A DNA stretch of 50,532 nucleotides, from the NCBI GenBank assembly GCA_937949725.1, contig CALECT010000170.1, forward strand, positions 1 to 50,532, read 5' to 3'. The stretch is from an uncultured Pseudanabaenaceae cyanobacterium (lineage in GTDB: Bacteria; Cyanobacteriota; Cyanobacteriia; PCC-9006; JAAUQQ01). Made by a program: the position numbers and the translations under genes. A model generated the notes under the pieces. It searched no databases. It was not told the DNA's origin and worked only from the letters and a program-made list of their open reading frames with translations. Positions 34,230 through 42,507 of this stretch are shown piece by piece (the stretch's first letter is position 1; the number at the start of each line of letters is the position of its first letter).

Positions 34230-35390
34230 CTAAGACTGCAACGGATTACTCGAAGGATTCACTAGGTCCTGAAGCTTATGCTTAATCCGCGTATCAAAGG
34301 CCTCCCACTTCAGCCGAGCAAAATCGGACTGATCATTATTGCCAGACAGGAAGCCTACTGGAATTTCAAAACCGCCAGCTTGGGCTCGCCCACCCCCAAA
34401 AAATCGACCGCGAGAATCCTGGCCAAAGGCCTCTTTTAGAAACTCATCGGGATCCAGCGTCAACTTACTCGTGCGCAGGGAGCCCACCACCAGCTCAATC
34501 TGGTCATCCTCATCATGGACAATGCCGTACACCAGAGCCGTATGAACATTCTCCTCAGTCACCAGGAAATCTGCGGCCTGGGGAATCGCATCGCGATCTT
34601 CATAACGTAGGTAGCCGACCCCAGCGACACAGAAATTGTTCTGCACAGCGCGGTTGCGCAGAGAACGCTCAATCACATCCATGACTCGCTTGGAGCGAGA
34701 GGACTGAAGAATAGCCCCCAGCAACTGGGTATCGTAAAAGCGGCTGAGGTAAGCTGCCGCTTGAAAATCATCCTCCCGAGCCAGCTGGAGATTCTGAGTA
34801 TCGGAGCGCAGGCCATGCATTAGAGCCGTAGCGCATTTCACATGAGCATGGCTATCCGCATCAAAGACGAGGAGACCGGCCTGGAGATACTGGGTCAAGA
34901 TCGTCGCTGTCGCTCTGACCTGGGGCCGCAAATCAAGGAATTCGACCTCCAGGTCAGTCTCCCCATTGTGGTGGTCAAAGATCGCCACCACCGGAATTTC
35001 AGCCGCGACAACCATGGCCGTCAACTGGCTGGTGTCTCCTTGGGTATCGACAAAGACGCAGCCGTTGTAAAGGGACCAATCCCGCTCCTTCAGGCTTTGA
35101 GGAGTCCAGCGTTGGGCAGGGAGATTCGTCAGTTTAACTAAGGCAATGTTCTCCTGGTGGCTAAGCGTACCTGCATAGGCCAAATCGCAGTCGATGCGAT
35201 AGGTCTGGGCAATGAGTTTGAAGGCCCAGGCTGAAGAGAGGGCATCGGGGTCGGGGAAGTCCTGGAGGATAACGAGCAAACGCTCCCCTCTATGGCGCTC
35301 CAGAGTTTGATGGAGCTGCTCAGCCTTTGATTCCGGTGTAAATCGAGGCTCAGCGACATCGAGTGCGGGAAGGGGGTTAGCCGTTGCCAT
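34230..35390 (-). CDS. DHH family phosphoesterase (NrnA-like)
   Basis: This 386-residue protein has a DHH domain with DFPDPDALSSAWAF (D47, D49), CVFVDTQGDTSQL and the DHH motif itself at residues 139-141 (IFDHHNGETD). The C-terminal DHHA1 part ends with GRFFGGGRAQAGGFEIPVG, the GGGRxxAGG motif that binds the nucleotide substrate. The family includes bifunctional oligoribonuclease/3'-phosphoadenosine-5'-phosphate phosphatases (NrnA) and c-di-AMP-type phosphodiesterases. I cannot choose between RNA, pAp and cyclic dinucleotide substrates by sequence alone. It is followed, 113 bases on, by sixA on the same strand. Confidence 0.9.
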   Translation of the reverse strand: MATANPLPALDVAEPRFTPESKAEQLHQTLERHRGERLLVILQDFPDPDALSSAWAFKLIAQTYRIDCDLAYAGTLSHQENIALVKLTNLPAQRWTPQSLKERDWSLYNGCVFVDTQGDTSQLTAMVVAAEIPVVAIFDHHNGETDLEVEFLDLRPQVRATATILTQYLQAGLLVFDADSHAHVKCATALMHGLRSDTQNLQLAREDDFQAAAYLSRFYDTQLLGAILQSSRSKRVMDVIERSLRNRAVQNNFCVAGVGYLRYEDRDAIPQAADFLVTEENVHTALVYGIVHDEDDQIELVVGSLRTSKLTLDPDEFLKEAFGQDSRGRFFGGGRAQAGGFEIPVGFLSGNNDQSDFARLKWEAFDTRIKHKLQDLVNPSSNPLQS

Positions 35391-35650
35391 GGAAAATTCC
35401 TGGTCAATCCGTTAGGCGATCAATCTTAGCGACAGATGGGGTGAGGCGCACCTCACCCATGAACATCCCTGGCCCGAGGGGCTAAACCCAGCGACAAATG
35501 TGTTGCTTCAAATTCTGTGCAACAGCATGGGCGGAGCTTGGTCCCCAATACTCTTGCCTAAGATTCCCAGGGCAGCCGTGAAAGCCGCATTAGCATCGTA
35601 TCAATCCCCAGAAATGAGGCTTGAGACAGTCGTGAATCGATATGGATTGT

Positions 35651-37447
35651 CTAACGTCCTAAGCGTAGAAAGACCGCTGCTCGTTGAATCGTCTCACTTC
35701 GTGGGTAGCCACTCAGTGTAACGGATTGCAGATTGCGGAAGATGGGCTGGGCCGTCAGCTTCAGCACTCGCAGGACCGGGAAGTCTTCTGTCAGAGTGGC
35801 TTCGCTATCGAGCCAGTTGAGGTGGAGATAGCCCTGGTTGGTTTGGGGCAAAGGAGCGATCGCCTGGGTAAAGCCTTTACTGGCAGCCAGGGCCTGCTGT
35901 CCCTCATCCCGATTGACAGATTGCAGCACCGATTCCATCGCCTCCAGGGAAGTCGCAAAGACCTCATAGGGATGGCCATTCTCAGCGCCCAAGGTGGCAT
36001 GGACGCCTCGCACCAAAGCCCGTAGGGCCGTATCCGCTGAATCCTGAGCGCCTTCAGGCTTGAGTTTTGTCCAGGCCGTCACCTCATGGTCAGCCAGGGT
36101 GAGATTGCCAATGCTGTAGCCCTGGTCTTTGGCTAAGTCATCCAGATGGCTGACGCCAGCTCGGGCTTCGGGGCGATCGCGGCCCACAACAAAGACCCAG
36201 TCCGATGGCCCCTTGGGACGCTCCAGCTGACCAATGGCATATTCACCTTTGACCCAAGGGAAGATTTCCTTCGTGAAGTCCACGTCCCATTGGGCTTCTA
36301 GCTGACCCAGGCCGCGATTGACCACTGTGGCGATCGCGGGATAAGTCTCCAGAACAGATTGGGTTCCTTGCCAAAATTCATCGAGGTGCGCACTGGTAAT
36401 TGCCACAGCCGTGTTACTGGGCAGATATTTCAGGGCTTCTTCAGGGCTCTGTAACGTCGAAGCATCAGCCGAGGTGGACTTAGGCGCATCCGCTGAAGGG
36501 TCAGCCATTTCCGTCTCTTCAGCCAGCAGCAACGCAGTATCCGCTAGTAAGCCCCGGCGGTTCAAGCCCAAGCTCACGGCGAGGCCGTCGTAGAGGCCGC
36601 CTTGGGTTTTCGTGGATGCGACTGCATCACTGGCAAGCTGACTGACGGTATTCACCGTCAGTCCCTGGTTGGCAACCCAGCCCCCTAGTGAACCGGAATT
36701 AGCAAACATCACGGCCACACGCGGCCCATCTAGCGCCGCCAAGGCGCGACGATAGCGGGGGCTATTGAGCAGGTTCAGCTCCGGCACCTGAACATTGTTA
36801 ATAGCATTGCGCAATACCTTGGGTTCATTGGCAAAGAGAACGTAATGCTCACCCACCAGAGCACTCGCGATCGTCTTCCCCGTCTCTCCCCGTAGAACAG
36901 GCTCACCATAGATAACCTGCACGCCATTGAATTGCTCGTAGCGCAGGCGCGTGCCATCCGCTGCTCGTCGCTGCCAATAGAGTTGTAAGAATTCCCGCGC
37001 TCGCTCGGGCTTTTTCGTCGCCAAAGCTAGCAAGTAACCGGGCTGCTCACCATTTTCAACATCGTGATCTAGGTCTAAGTCCGTTACCGCAAGGGTCGCC
37101 TCATCTCCCAACCAGGACTTCACATCCTTGGCATAGTCCAGATTGACTGGGGCCAAAAATCCATTTTGGAGTTGCTTAAGTTCTTTACGGCTATTGCGCC
37201 GCTTCCCTGCTGGCGTCAGCAAGGATTTCAACCCAGTGAGACGGTCCGGGTTAACGACCAAAGACATCATCAGCGGTGCCTTCTTGGGCACAAACATTGC
37301 CGCCTGGGGTTCAGTGGCACTCCCACCCGCCAGTAAACCGAGAGGACCGTTACCAAACAGCCATAGCAAACCACCGGCACCGGAAAGGAGCAGAACCAGC
37401 AATCCCGCAATCAGCGCGGACGGGAGGGAACGGCGCGAAGTCGTCAT
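35651..37447 (-). CDS. DUF3352 domain-containing protein
   Basis: This 598-residue protein starts with a basic cap and one hydrophobic helix (SALIAGLLVLLLSGAGGLLW). Most of the chain is therefore outside the cytoplasm or in the lumen, anchored by the N-terminus. Family-typical parts are AAMFVPKKAPLMMSLVVNPD, WLGDEATLAVTDLD, PGYLLALATKKPERAREFLQ, VLFANEPKVLRNAINN and YLPSNTAVAITSAHLDEFW. The domain is found mainly in cyanobacteria, and no function is established. It stands alone between the DUF3370 gene and the DHH gene on the same strand. A His-poor, Ala/Asp/Ser-rich linker (ADPSADAPKSTSADASTLQS) divides the chain near residue 330. Confidence 0.9.
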   Translation of the reverse strand: MTTSRRSLPSALIAGLLVLLLSGAGGLLWLFGNGPLGLLAGGSATEPQAAMFVPKKAPLMMSLVVNPDRLTGLKSLLTPAGKRRNSRKELKQLQNGFLAPVNLDYAKDVKSWLGDEATLAVTDLDLDHDVENGEQPGYLLALATKKPERAREFLQLYWQRRAADGTRLRYEQFNGVQVIYGEPVLRGETGKTIASALVGEHYVLFANEPKVLRNAINNVQVPELNLLNSPRYRRALAALDGPRVAVMFANSGSLGGWVANQGLTVNTVSQLASDAVASTKTQGGLYDGLAVSLGLNRRGLLADTALLLAEETEMADPSADAPKSTSADASTLQSPEEALKYLPSNTAVAITSAHLDEFWQGTQSVLETYPAIATVVNRGLGQLEAQWDVDFTKEIFPWVKGEYAIGQLERPKGPSDWVFVVGRDRPEARAGVSHLDDLAKDQGYSIGNLTLADHEVTAWTKLKPEGAQDSADTALRALVRGVHATLGAENGHPYEVFATSLEAMESVLQSVNRDEGQQALAASKGFTQAIAPLPQTNQGYLHLNWLDSEATLTEDFPVLRVLKLTAQPIFRNLQSVTLSGYPRSETIQRAAVFLRLGR

Positions 37448-37602
37448 GGAATAACCCAGATGTCAGCAGGACGTTGGCAGCTACCGTGAGTAGTCGCAAC
37501 TAGAGAGCCAGCTTTCATCTTAGGTCGACGATGGGCAGATGCTGTGACTGCGTAAAACAGTTCAACAAATGGGGTCTACAGGAGCGAGCTAAAAGCAGAG
37601 AT

Positions 37603-39144
37603 TTAGGGCAATTCTCCCAGCACCGGCTTCTGTCGCTGGGCCGTGGCTCGGTCCAGGGTCGTCAAGGTCAAGACATGGGGGGGTGTGGCATCGGGGGGAT
37701 AGAGGAAGTCTACGCGCACCACACGACGTTCACCCGGCTTGAGATTGAGCTGGATTAGGGGTTGGCCCTGTTCGCCTCGGTGCTGGACCACATGGACATA
37801 GCGAGTTTGCAGGCTATTTTTATCGTCCATGTAGCGCAACCGCACAGTGCCTCTAAAGAACACCTTGTTGGAGGGGCGGGCAAAGAAACGTAGGCCATCG
37901 CGACCTTCATCGGTCTTAATGGGAGTTTGCAGAGCGAGGGCGATGGTTTGGGTTTGGCGACTGCTGTTGCCTAGGGGCATGAGCAGGTTGTATTCCACGC
38001 CGTAGTTGCCATGGCCTAGGAAAGCGGAGTCTTTATAGCGGGCCAGCATGGGGGCACTTTGGATTTGGCCTGTGCCCAGGGTGCCTTTAGGCAGCATGTT
38101 GATGCCGTAGGAAAGCGATCGCCCCTCCGCAGGCACCGTTAGGTAGTCCACCTGGGGCGTATCTGTAATACGAGCCCGCCAGCGGGAGCCCTTAGCAACC
38201 CCGGAGACTCGACCAAAAATAATTTTGCTGGGCGGCGTACCCGGTGGACTCGCGGCATGGTCCCTGGGGCGTACCAGATCGTCATTGACGATCATTGATT
38301 CCCAATCCCGCACCGTGGGGGCTCGCTCCCGTCCAGCGCGATCGCGGGGCGCAAACATGGCTAGATTTGCCGCATAGACCGGGCCACTGCTCCAGAGGCG
38401 AGCCAGGGTGGAGCGACCATTGGATGATGGCGTCACTGTCCCCACGGGAATCGGCAAATTCATCAACATACGACTCTCCCGAGGGGGAATCACGATCGCC
38501 GAAGGCCAAAGGCCCTGGCGACGTCCCCGCAAGACGTCATTGGTCATGCGACTCCCCGGCCCGGAATAGACCTGCCCAATGGGGTCCTCAATGTAGGATT
38601 CCAGCGGGATGAACAGGGCATCGGGTCGAGTCAGGTAGGTCGAAGCCTGAAGCACTTCAACTCTTACGGCCTGGTTGGTTGGGTTGTGCAGCAACACGCC
38701 TTGGAAGAGGCTGCGCGTCTCGGAGGCGTTTTTTCCCTTAGAGATGTGGTGGGTAAAAACGTCAAAGCGACCGTTGAAAGGATAGCTGAGGTGGGCATCA
38801 GGATAGCGTTTGCCCTGACTGGGAAAGGTGGATAGCAAAATGCCATCGGCCTTAACGATTTCTGGATTGTTGCTGTTGAACACCGGCACCGCATCCAAAG
38901 CACCAGGAAGCGGGCGCACCGTTTGGGGAATCAGGATTTCGCCATTGGCACGAGCCTGGGGTTCGGCACGAGGAGGCAGCGCTGGCGCAATGGGATTCTC
39001 AATCTCCGCAGCTGCCTCAGCAGGACGAGCCGCCTGAACATCTTGAGCTTGGGCGAGTTCTGGCATCGCACCAGCAATGGCAACGGTCATCGCCAATCCC
39101 GACAACGATGAGAAACGTTTCCAGAAACCTGAATGGAGAAGCAC
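37603..39144 (-). CDS. DUF3370 domain-containing exported protein
   Basis: The protein is about 513 residues from the GTG at 39144, which has AAGG 6 bases upstream; a TTG at 39150 is also possible. A signal peptide is clear: VAIAGAMPELAQA before a mature start at QDVQAARPAE. Typical family blocks are PQTVRPLPGALDAVPVFNSN, YPFNGRFDVFTHHISKGKN, LFQGVLLHNPT, ESRMLMNLPIPVGT and YLTVPAEGRSLSYGINMLPK. Near the C-terminus LKPGERRVVRVDFLYPPDAT is also characteristic. The family is almost restricted to cyanobacteria, and no role is known. Its position next to the DUF3352 gene on the same strand may mean shared expression, although 155 bases separate them. Confidence 0.9.
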   Translation of the reverse strand: MLLHSGFWKRFSSLSGLAMTVAIAGAMPELAQAQDVQAARPAEAAAEIENPIAPALPPRAEPQARANGEILIPQTVRPLPGALDAVPVFNSNNPEIVKADGILLSTFPSQGKRYPDAHLSYPFNGRFDVFTHHISKGKNASETRSLFQGVLLHNPTNQAVRVEVLQASTYLTRPDALFIPLESYIEDPIGQVYSGPGSRMTNDVLRGRRQGLWPSAIVIPPRESRMLMNLPIPVGTVTPSSNGRSTLARLWSSGPVYAANLAMFAPRDRAGRERAPTVRDWESMIVNDDLVRPRDHAASPPGTPPSKIIFGRVSGVAKGSRWRARITDTPQVDYLTVPAEGRSLSYGINMLPKGTLGTGQIQSAPMLARYKDSAFLGHGNYGVEYNLLMPLGNSSRQTQTIALALQTPIKTDEGRDGLRFFARPSNKVFFRGTVRLRYMDDKNSLQTRYVHVVQHRGEQGQPLIQLNLKPGERRVVRVDFLYPPDATPPHVLTLTTLDRATAQRQKPVLGELP

Positions 39145-39386
39145 AAGCAACCTTAAGAGAACACAACAGGGAGATGGAGAGATTAACCAATCTGTTAATC
39201 CCAGAGGGCATTTGCAGAGGAGGCCTCACCAATGCCAACACAAATCACACAGCACATAAAGAGAGGACGACCCTCTTAGACAAAGCGTTCCGAAGAAAGC
39301 GGTCTCAGCTGTTAAGTTCAGCCAAAAGACCGGGAGATCAGCAAACTTGCCCTAATTCAGAGGCTCGCGATGGCCCAGCAAGCTGT

Positions 39387-39941
39387 CTAGGTCGTTGTTC
39401 CCGAGTCCTCAGGCCAAGCCAGCAAGCGCTGAAGCAACAACTGAAAATCAGCCATTAAATCAGCGCAATTGGCCTCAGTCACCAGGGGCACATGGACAAA
39501 CAGCACCTGGGGGTTGCCCAATTGCTCACGCTCATCCAAGAGCCTGAAGTAAAGACCGTTGCAGACAAAGCGGCCTGCATCCTCACTTAATTCAGCGCAG
39601 CGCCAGCCGGTCCGCAGAGAATTCCAATAGGCCTCTGGAATGGTGCTGCGCCGCACCTGGTCGCCGCAGACAGCTTGGAGTTCGAAATTGAGCCGCGATC
39701 GCATCTCTGCCATGCCACAGCAAAAGATATAGTCCGGGGGCACTTCCTGGGCTGCAGTGTGAATTAGCTCAAATGCCTCATCCACATCCACAGGTAAGCC
39801 ATGGAGAACTTGGCAATCCTTTGGAAGACCAGCGACCGCCTCTAAGGCCAAAACCAGGTCATCGGAGGCGTTAGACTTCTGGTGGGGGAGCCAGGTGTCA
39901 AAGGTGGTAATCAGGACGCGAGTCCCAGGGCGATCTGTCAT
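39387..39941 (-). CDS. Pyroglutamyl-peptidase I-like protein (peptidase C15)
   Basis: This 184-residue protein has the C15 fold and catalytic set: Glu in RSRLNFELQAV, Cys in AGRFVCNGLYF and His in VLFVHVPLVTE. The start VLITTFDTWLP corresponds to the usual VLVTGFEPF strand, and DVDEAFELI follows. The enzyme would remove N-terminal pyroglutamate. The usual GQAxGR motif is replaced by CCGMAEMRSRL, which is the typical sequence in the cyanobacterial subgroup as far as I recall, and could alter specificity. It is divergent from hisH, with about 140 bases between the starts. Confidence 0.85.
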   Translation of the reverse strand: MTDRPGTRVLITTFDTWLPHQKSNASDDLVLALEAVAGLPKDCQVLHGLPVDVDEAFELIHTAAQEVPPDYIFCCGMAEMRSRLNFELQAVCGDQVRRSTIPEAYWNSLRTGWRCAELSEDAGRFVCNGLYFRLLDEREQLGNPQVLFVHVPLVTEANCADLMADFQLLLQRLLAWPEDSGTTT

Positions 39942-40082
39942 GATTATTCCCAGCGGTCAAAGGGTTTTCCCTGTAAAGCAAGTAATTCTGGTCGCGGCGA
40001 TGGGCCATGGGGTCTAAAGGTTCCGCCAAAACCCTGATCTACTTGACTCCCGTTTTTGTTCTAGCTATCGAGGTATCGCGCC

Positions 40083-40733
40083 ATGGCTTCTGCCCCCATT
40101 ATTGCCGTTGTGGACTACGACATGGGCAATATGCATTCCGCCTGTAAGGGGTTTTCCATGGCCGGGGCTGAAACCCAAATTACGGGCGACCCTGAGGTGA
40201 TGGCTAAGGCGGATGGTGTGGTGCTACCGGGGGTGGGGGCCTTTGACCCAGCGATTCAGCATTTGCGCGATCGCAATCTGATTGAGCCTCTGAAAGCGAT
40301 CGCCGCCAGCGGAAAACCTTTCTTTGGCATTTGTCTGGGCATGCAAATTATGTTCGAAGGCAGCAGCGAAGGCAGTGAAACGGGCCTAGGCATCTTGCCC
40401 GGCCAAGTGCGTCGCTTCGAGTCTGAGCCAGGACTCACTATTCCCCACATGGGCTGGAACCAGCTAGAGCTGACTCAATCCGATTGCCCCCTCTGGCAGG
40501 ATCTTCCCGCTAGCGCCTGGATGTACTTCGTCCATTCTTTCTATGTGGCTCCCAGTGACGATGGGGTCATTGCCGCGACGGTGACCCATGGCAGCCAGAA
40601 GGTCACTGCTGCGGTGGGGAAAGGCAATGTCCTGGCGACTCAGTTCCACCCCGAGAAATCTTCTGATGCGGGGCTGAAGATTCTGGCTAATTTCGTCAGC
40701 TACGTGAAATCCCAGCAGGCTGTGGCGGCCTAA
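40083..40733 (+). CDS. hisH: Imidazole glycerol phosphate synthase, glutaminase subunit
   Basis: HisH releases ammonia from glutamine for HisF, making imidazole glycerol phosphate and AICAR in histidine synthesis. The class I glutamine amidotransferase triad is C84 (GICLGMQ), H189 and E191 (QFHPEKS). VVDYDMGNMHSACKGF, LPGVGAFDPAIQ, PHMGWNQLE and YFVHSFYV are the other family blocks. It has 216 residues and is full length. The ATG at 40083 is the only sensible start. hisF is not adjacent. rsmD follows 72 bases downstream. Confidence 0.96.
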   Translation: MASAPIIAVVDYDMGNMHSACKGFSMAGAETQITGDPEVMAKADGVVLPGVGAFDPAIQHLRDRNLIEPLKAIAASGKPFFGICLGMQIMFEGSSEGSETGLGILPGQVRRFESEPGLTIPHMGWNQLELTQSDCPLWQDLPASAWMYFVHSFYVAPSDDGVIAATVTHGSQKVTAAVGKGNVLATQFHPEKSSDAGLKILANFVSYVKSQQAVAA

Positions 40734-40805
40734 GAGGATGACATGGCAGTGCCATATGTCCCTACGCGCCCATAGAACTAATTCCCAGATTTAGAATTCA
40801 CCGCT

Positions 40806-41366
40806 ATGCCCCTGCGAATTTCTGGCAATCGCCTGCTGCAAACGCCCAAGGGCGATGTCTCGCGCCCTACCCTGAGCCGGGTGCGGGAGGCCGTCTTCAA
40901 TATCTGGCAAGTAGAAGTTGAGGACTGTCGCTGGCTGGACCTCTGTGCGGGCAGCGGCTCCATGGGGGCGGAGGCGCTGTGCCACGGTGCGGCTCATGTG
41001 ACGGGGATTGAGCAAGCGCCCAAGGCGATCGCTGTCATCGAAGCCAACTGGAACAAGGTGGGCAAAGACCACCAGGAAACCCGAATCCTGCGGGGCAACG
41101 TCACGACCCGTCTGCCCCAACTGGCTGGAGAACAGTTTGACCTGATCTACTTCGACCCACCCTACGCCAGCAACCTCTACGCCAAAGTCTTGCCCTTGAT
41201 CGTCAACCATCAGCTACTAGCTGAGAATGGAGAGCTAGCAGTAGAGCATGGTTCCCGCTACAAGCTCCAGCTCCCCGAAGGCCTAACCCTACGGCGCTGC
41301 AAGTCCTATGGCAGCAGCGCTGTCAGCTTTTGCCACATTCCCCCTGAGGCGCAAACCAATGAATAG
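40806..41366 (+). CDS. rsmD: 16S rRNA (guanine(966)-N2)-methyltransferase RsmD
   Basis: RsmD methylates G966 in the small-subunit rRNA. The SAM-binding motif WLDLCAGSGSMGAEAL (about 43-58) and the catalytic FDPPY (116-120) are present, together with the N-terminal GNRLLQTPKGDVSRPTLSRV, which is the RsmD-specific RNA-contact segment. The length of 186 residues is normal. It follows hisH on the same strand. A bidirectional-looking terminator lies between it and convergent petG. Confidence 0.93.
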   Translation: MPLRISGNRLLQTPKGDVSRPTLSRVREAVFNIWQVEVEDCRWLDLCAGSGSMGAEALCHGAAHVTGIEQAPKAIAVIEANWNKVGKDHQETRILRGNVTTRLPQLAGEQFDLIYFDPPYASNLYAKVLPLIVNHQLLAENGELAVEHGSRYKLQLPEGLTLRRCKSYGSSAVSFCHIPPEAQTNE

Positions 41367-41367
41367 C

Positions 41368-41405
41368 AAAAGGGGCATTGGACCAATAGCCCAACGCCCC
41401 TTCTT
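41368..41405. terminator. Nested hairpin between rsmD and petG
   Basis: AAGGGGC (41370-41376) pairs with GCCCCTT (41396-41402). Inside it ATTGG and CCAAT form a second small stem. The stem starts 4 bases after the rsmD stop and is followed by TTCTTAAAAA; on the minus strand the other flank is TTTGCTATTC. It could end both convergent transcripts. Confidence 0.6.
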
Positions 41406-41479
41406 AAAAATATGCTCAAAGCTTGATGGGTGGCTTTGTCCGAAACCCAAAAGTCTCAAACACAAGCGTTCAGCAAAGC

Positions 41480-41593
41480 TTAAAGGTCGAACTGGTTTCC
41501 ACGACGATACTGGAGATAAGCGGCCATAAACAGACCTGCAAGCGTAATCGGAATCAGGCCCAGAACAATGCCGCTCAAGAGAGGTTCAACCAT
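41480..41593 (-). CDS. petG: Cytochrome b6f complex subunit PetG
   Basis: This is a 37-residue one-helix subunit required for assembly and stability of the thylakoid cytochrome b6f complex. The whole protein is [20 protein letters not shown] followed by [17 protein letters not shown], which is essentially the textbook PetG sequence. The ATG is at 41593 and TAA at 41482-41480. The gene is divergent from cytM, the next gene, and convergent with rsmD. Confidence 0.97.
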   Translation of the reverse strand: MVEPLLSGIVLGLIPITLAGLFMAAYLQYRRGNQFDL

Positions 41594-41925
41594 GGTGTCT
41601 TTCTAGCGCTCCAACCAAGACGATTTGCGTGAACCCAGTTTAGCGCTGTAACGCTTAGCAAAACAACACATAGCCCCTCGACTGAAACAATCCGATCAAG
41701 TCCAGGCAATTTTCAAGCTCAAGATTCGTCCAGAAGCGATCGCTCACGTCACTTCAGCCCTCCGCCCCCCAGAAGGCGGCAACCCGCCCAGGGCATCTAA
41801 TTGTGAGTAAATCCTTAAACCTGAGTCTCATGACTTGCGGAACAGAGATCTATCCGCGAACATAAAAGTAAAGTTATGTAATTAAGTTGGGATACGAACA
41901 GCGCTTTATCCCATCGAGAGGTTCC

Positions 41926-42309
41926 TTGGCTAATTTTTCGCCCAGCTCTGAAGACACCAGCATTAGCTTCTCCCGCATTGCGATCGCGATGGTTGCCATT
42001 GCTTTGGCCATTTGTCTCAGCGCTTTCGGCTTCTATCGTTTCCAAACCTCGGATCCCTACATCAGCCAGGTCCTTGCTCAAAAGGGTGAAGTAACCCAGG
42101 GCCAAGAGATTTTTAATCTAAATTGTGCAGCCTGCCATGGTGCGGGTGGGGTAGGTCTGGTTGGCCCTAGTCTTGCTAAGGTTTCTCACCGGAAATCTCA
42201 AGTGGGTCTCATCAACCAGGTCATCAGCGGCAAGACTCCGCCCATGCCAAAATTTCAACCCAGTCCAGAGATCATGGCTGACCTCTTGTCCTATTTAGAT
42301 AACCTCTAA
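41926..42309 (+). CDS. cytM: Cytochrome M (c-type cytochrome)
   Basis: This is a small membrane-anchored c-type cytochrome of cyanobacteria, thought to act in respiratory or regulatory electron transfer rather than as the main plastocyanin substitute. The single helix SRIAIAMVAIALAICLSAFG precedes DPYISQVLAQKGEVTQGQEI. The haem site is CAACH, and the axial Met is in TPPMPKFQPSPE, with LSYLDNL at the end, as in CytM. The start is ambiguous: TTG at 41926 has GAGAGG five bases upstream and gives 127 residues, while TTG at 41887 would add 13 residues. It is divergent from petG, so two photosynthetic or respiratory genes share a 332-base control region. Confidence 0.9.
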   Translation: MANFSPSSEDTSISFSRIAIAMVAIALAICLSAFGFYRFQTSDPYISQVLAQKGEVTQGQEIFNLNCAACHGAGGVGLVGPSLAKVSHRKSQVGLINQVISGKTPPMPKFQPSPEIMADLLSYLDNL

Positions 42310-42507
42310 ACCCGTCAATACCAGCGAGCATGCCAAGCTCGTCGAAAGAGGAGCCTAAATCAAATTGTAATCCTCGATACGGTCTAAGCAGTTACTACGG
42401 CTGTTGCGGAATTCCCCTACTAGAATAGAAAGCGATCGCTCCCTGCTAGGGCTACTTTTCAGATGTCCAGGCAAAGCGATTAGGCCCAGCTCTTCGATTC
42501 CGGTTCT

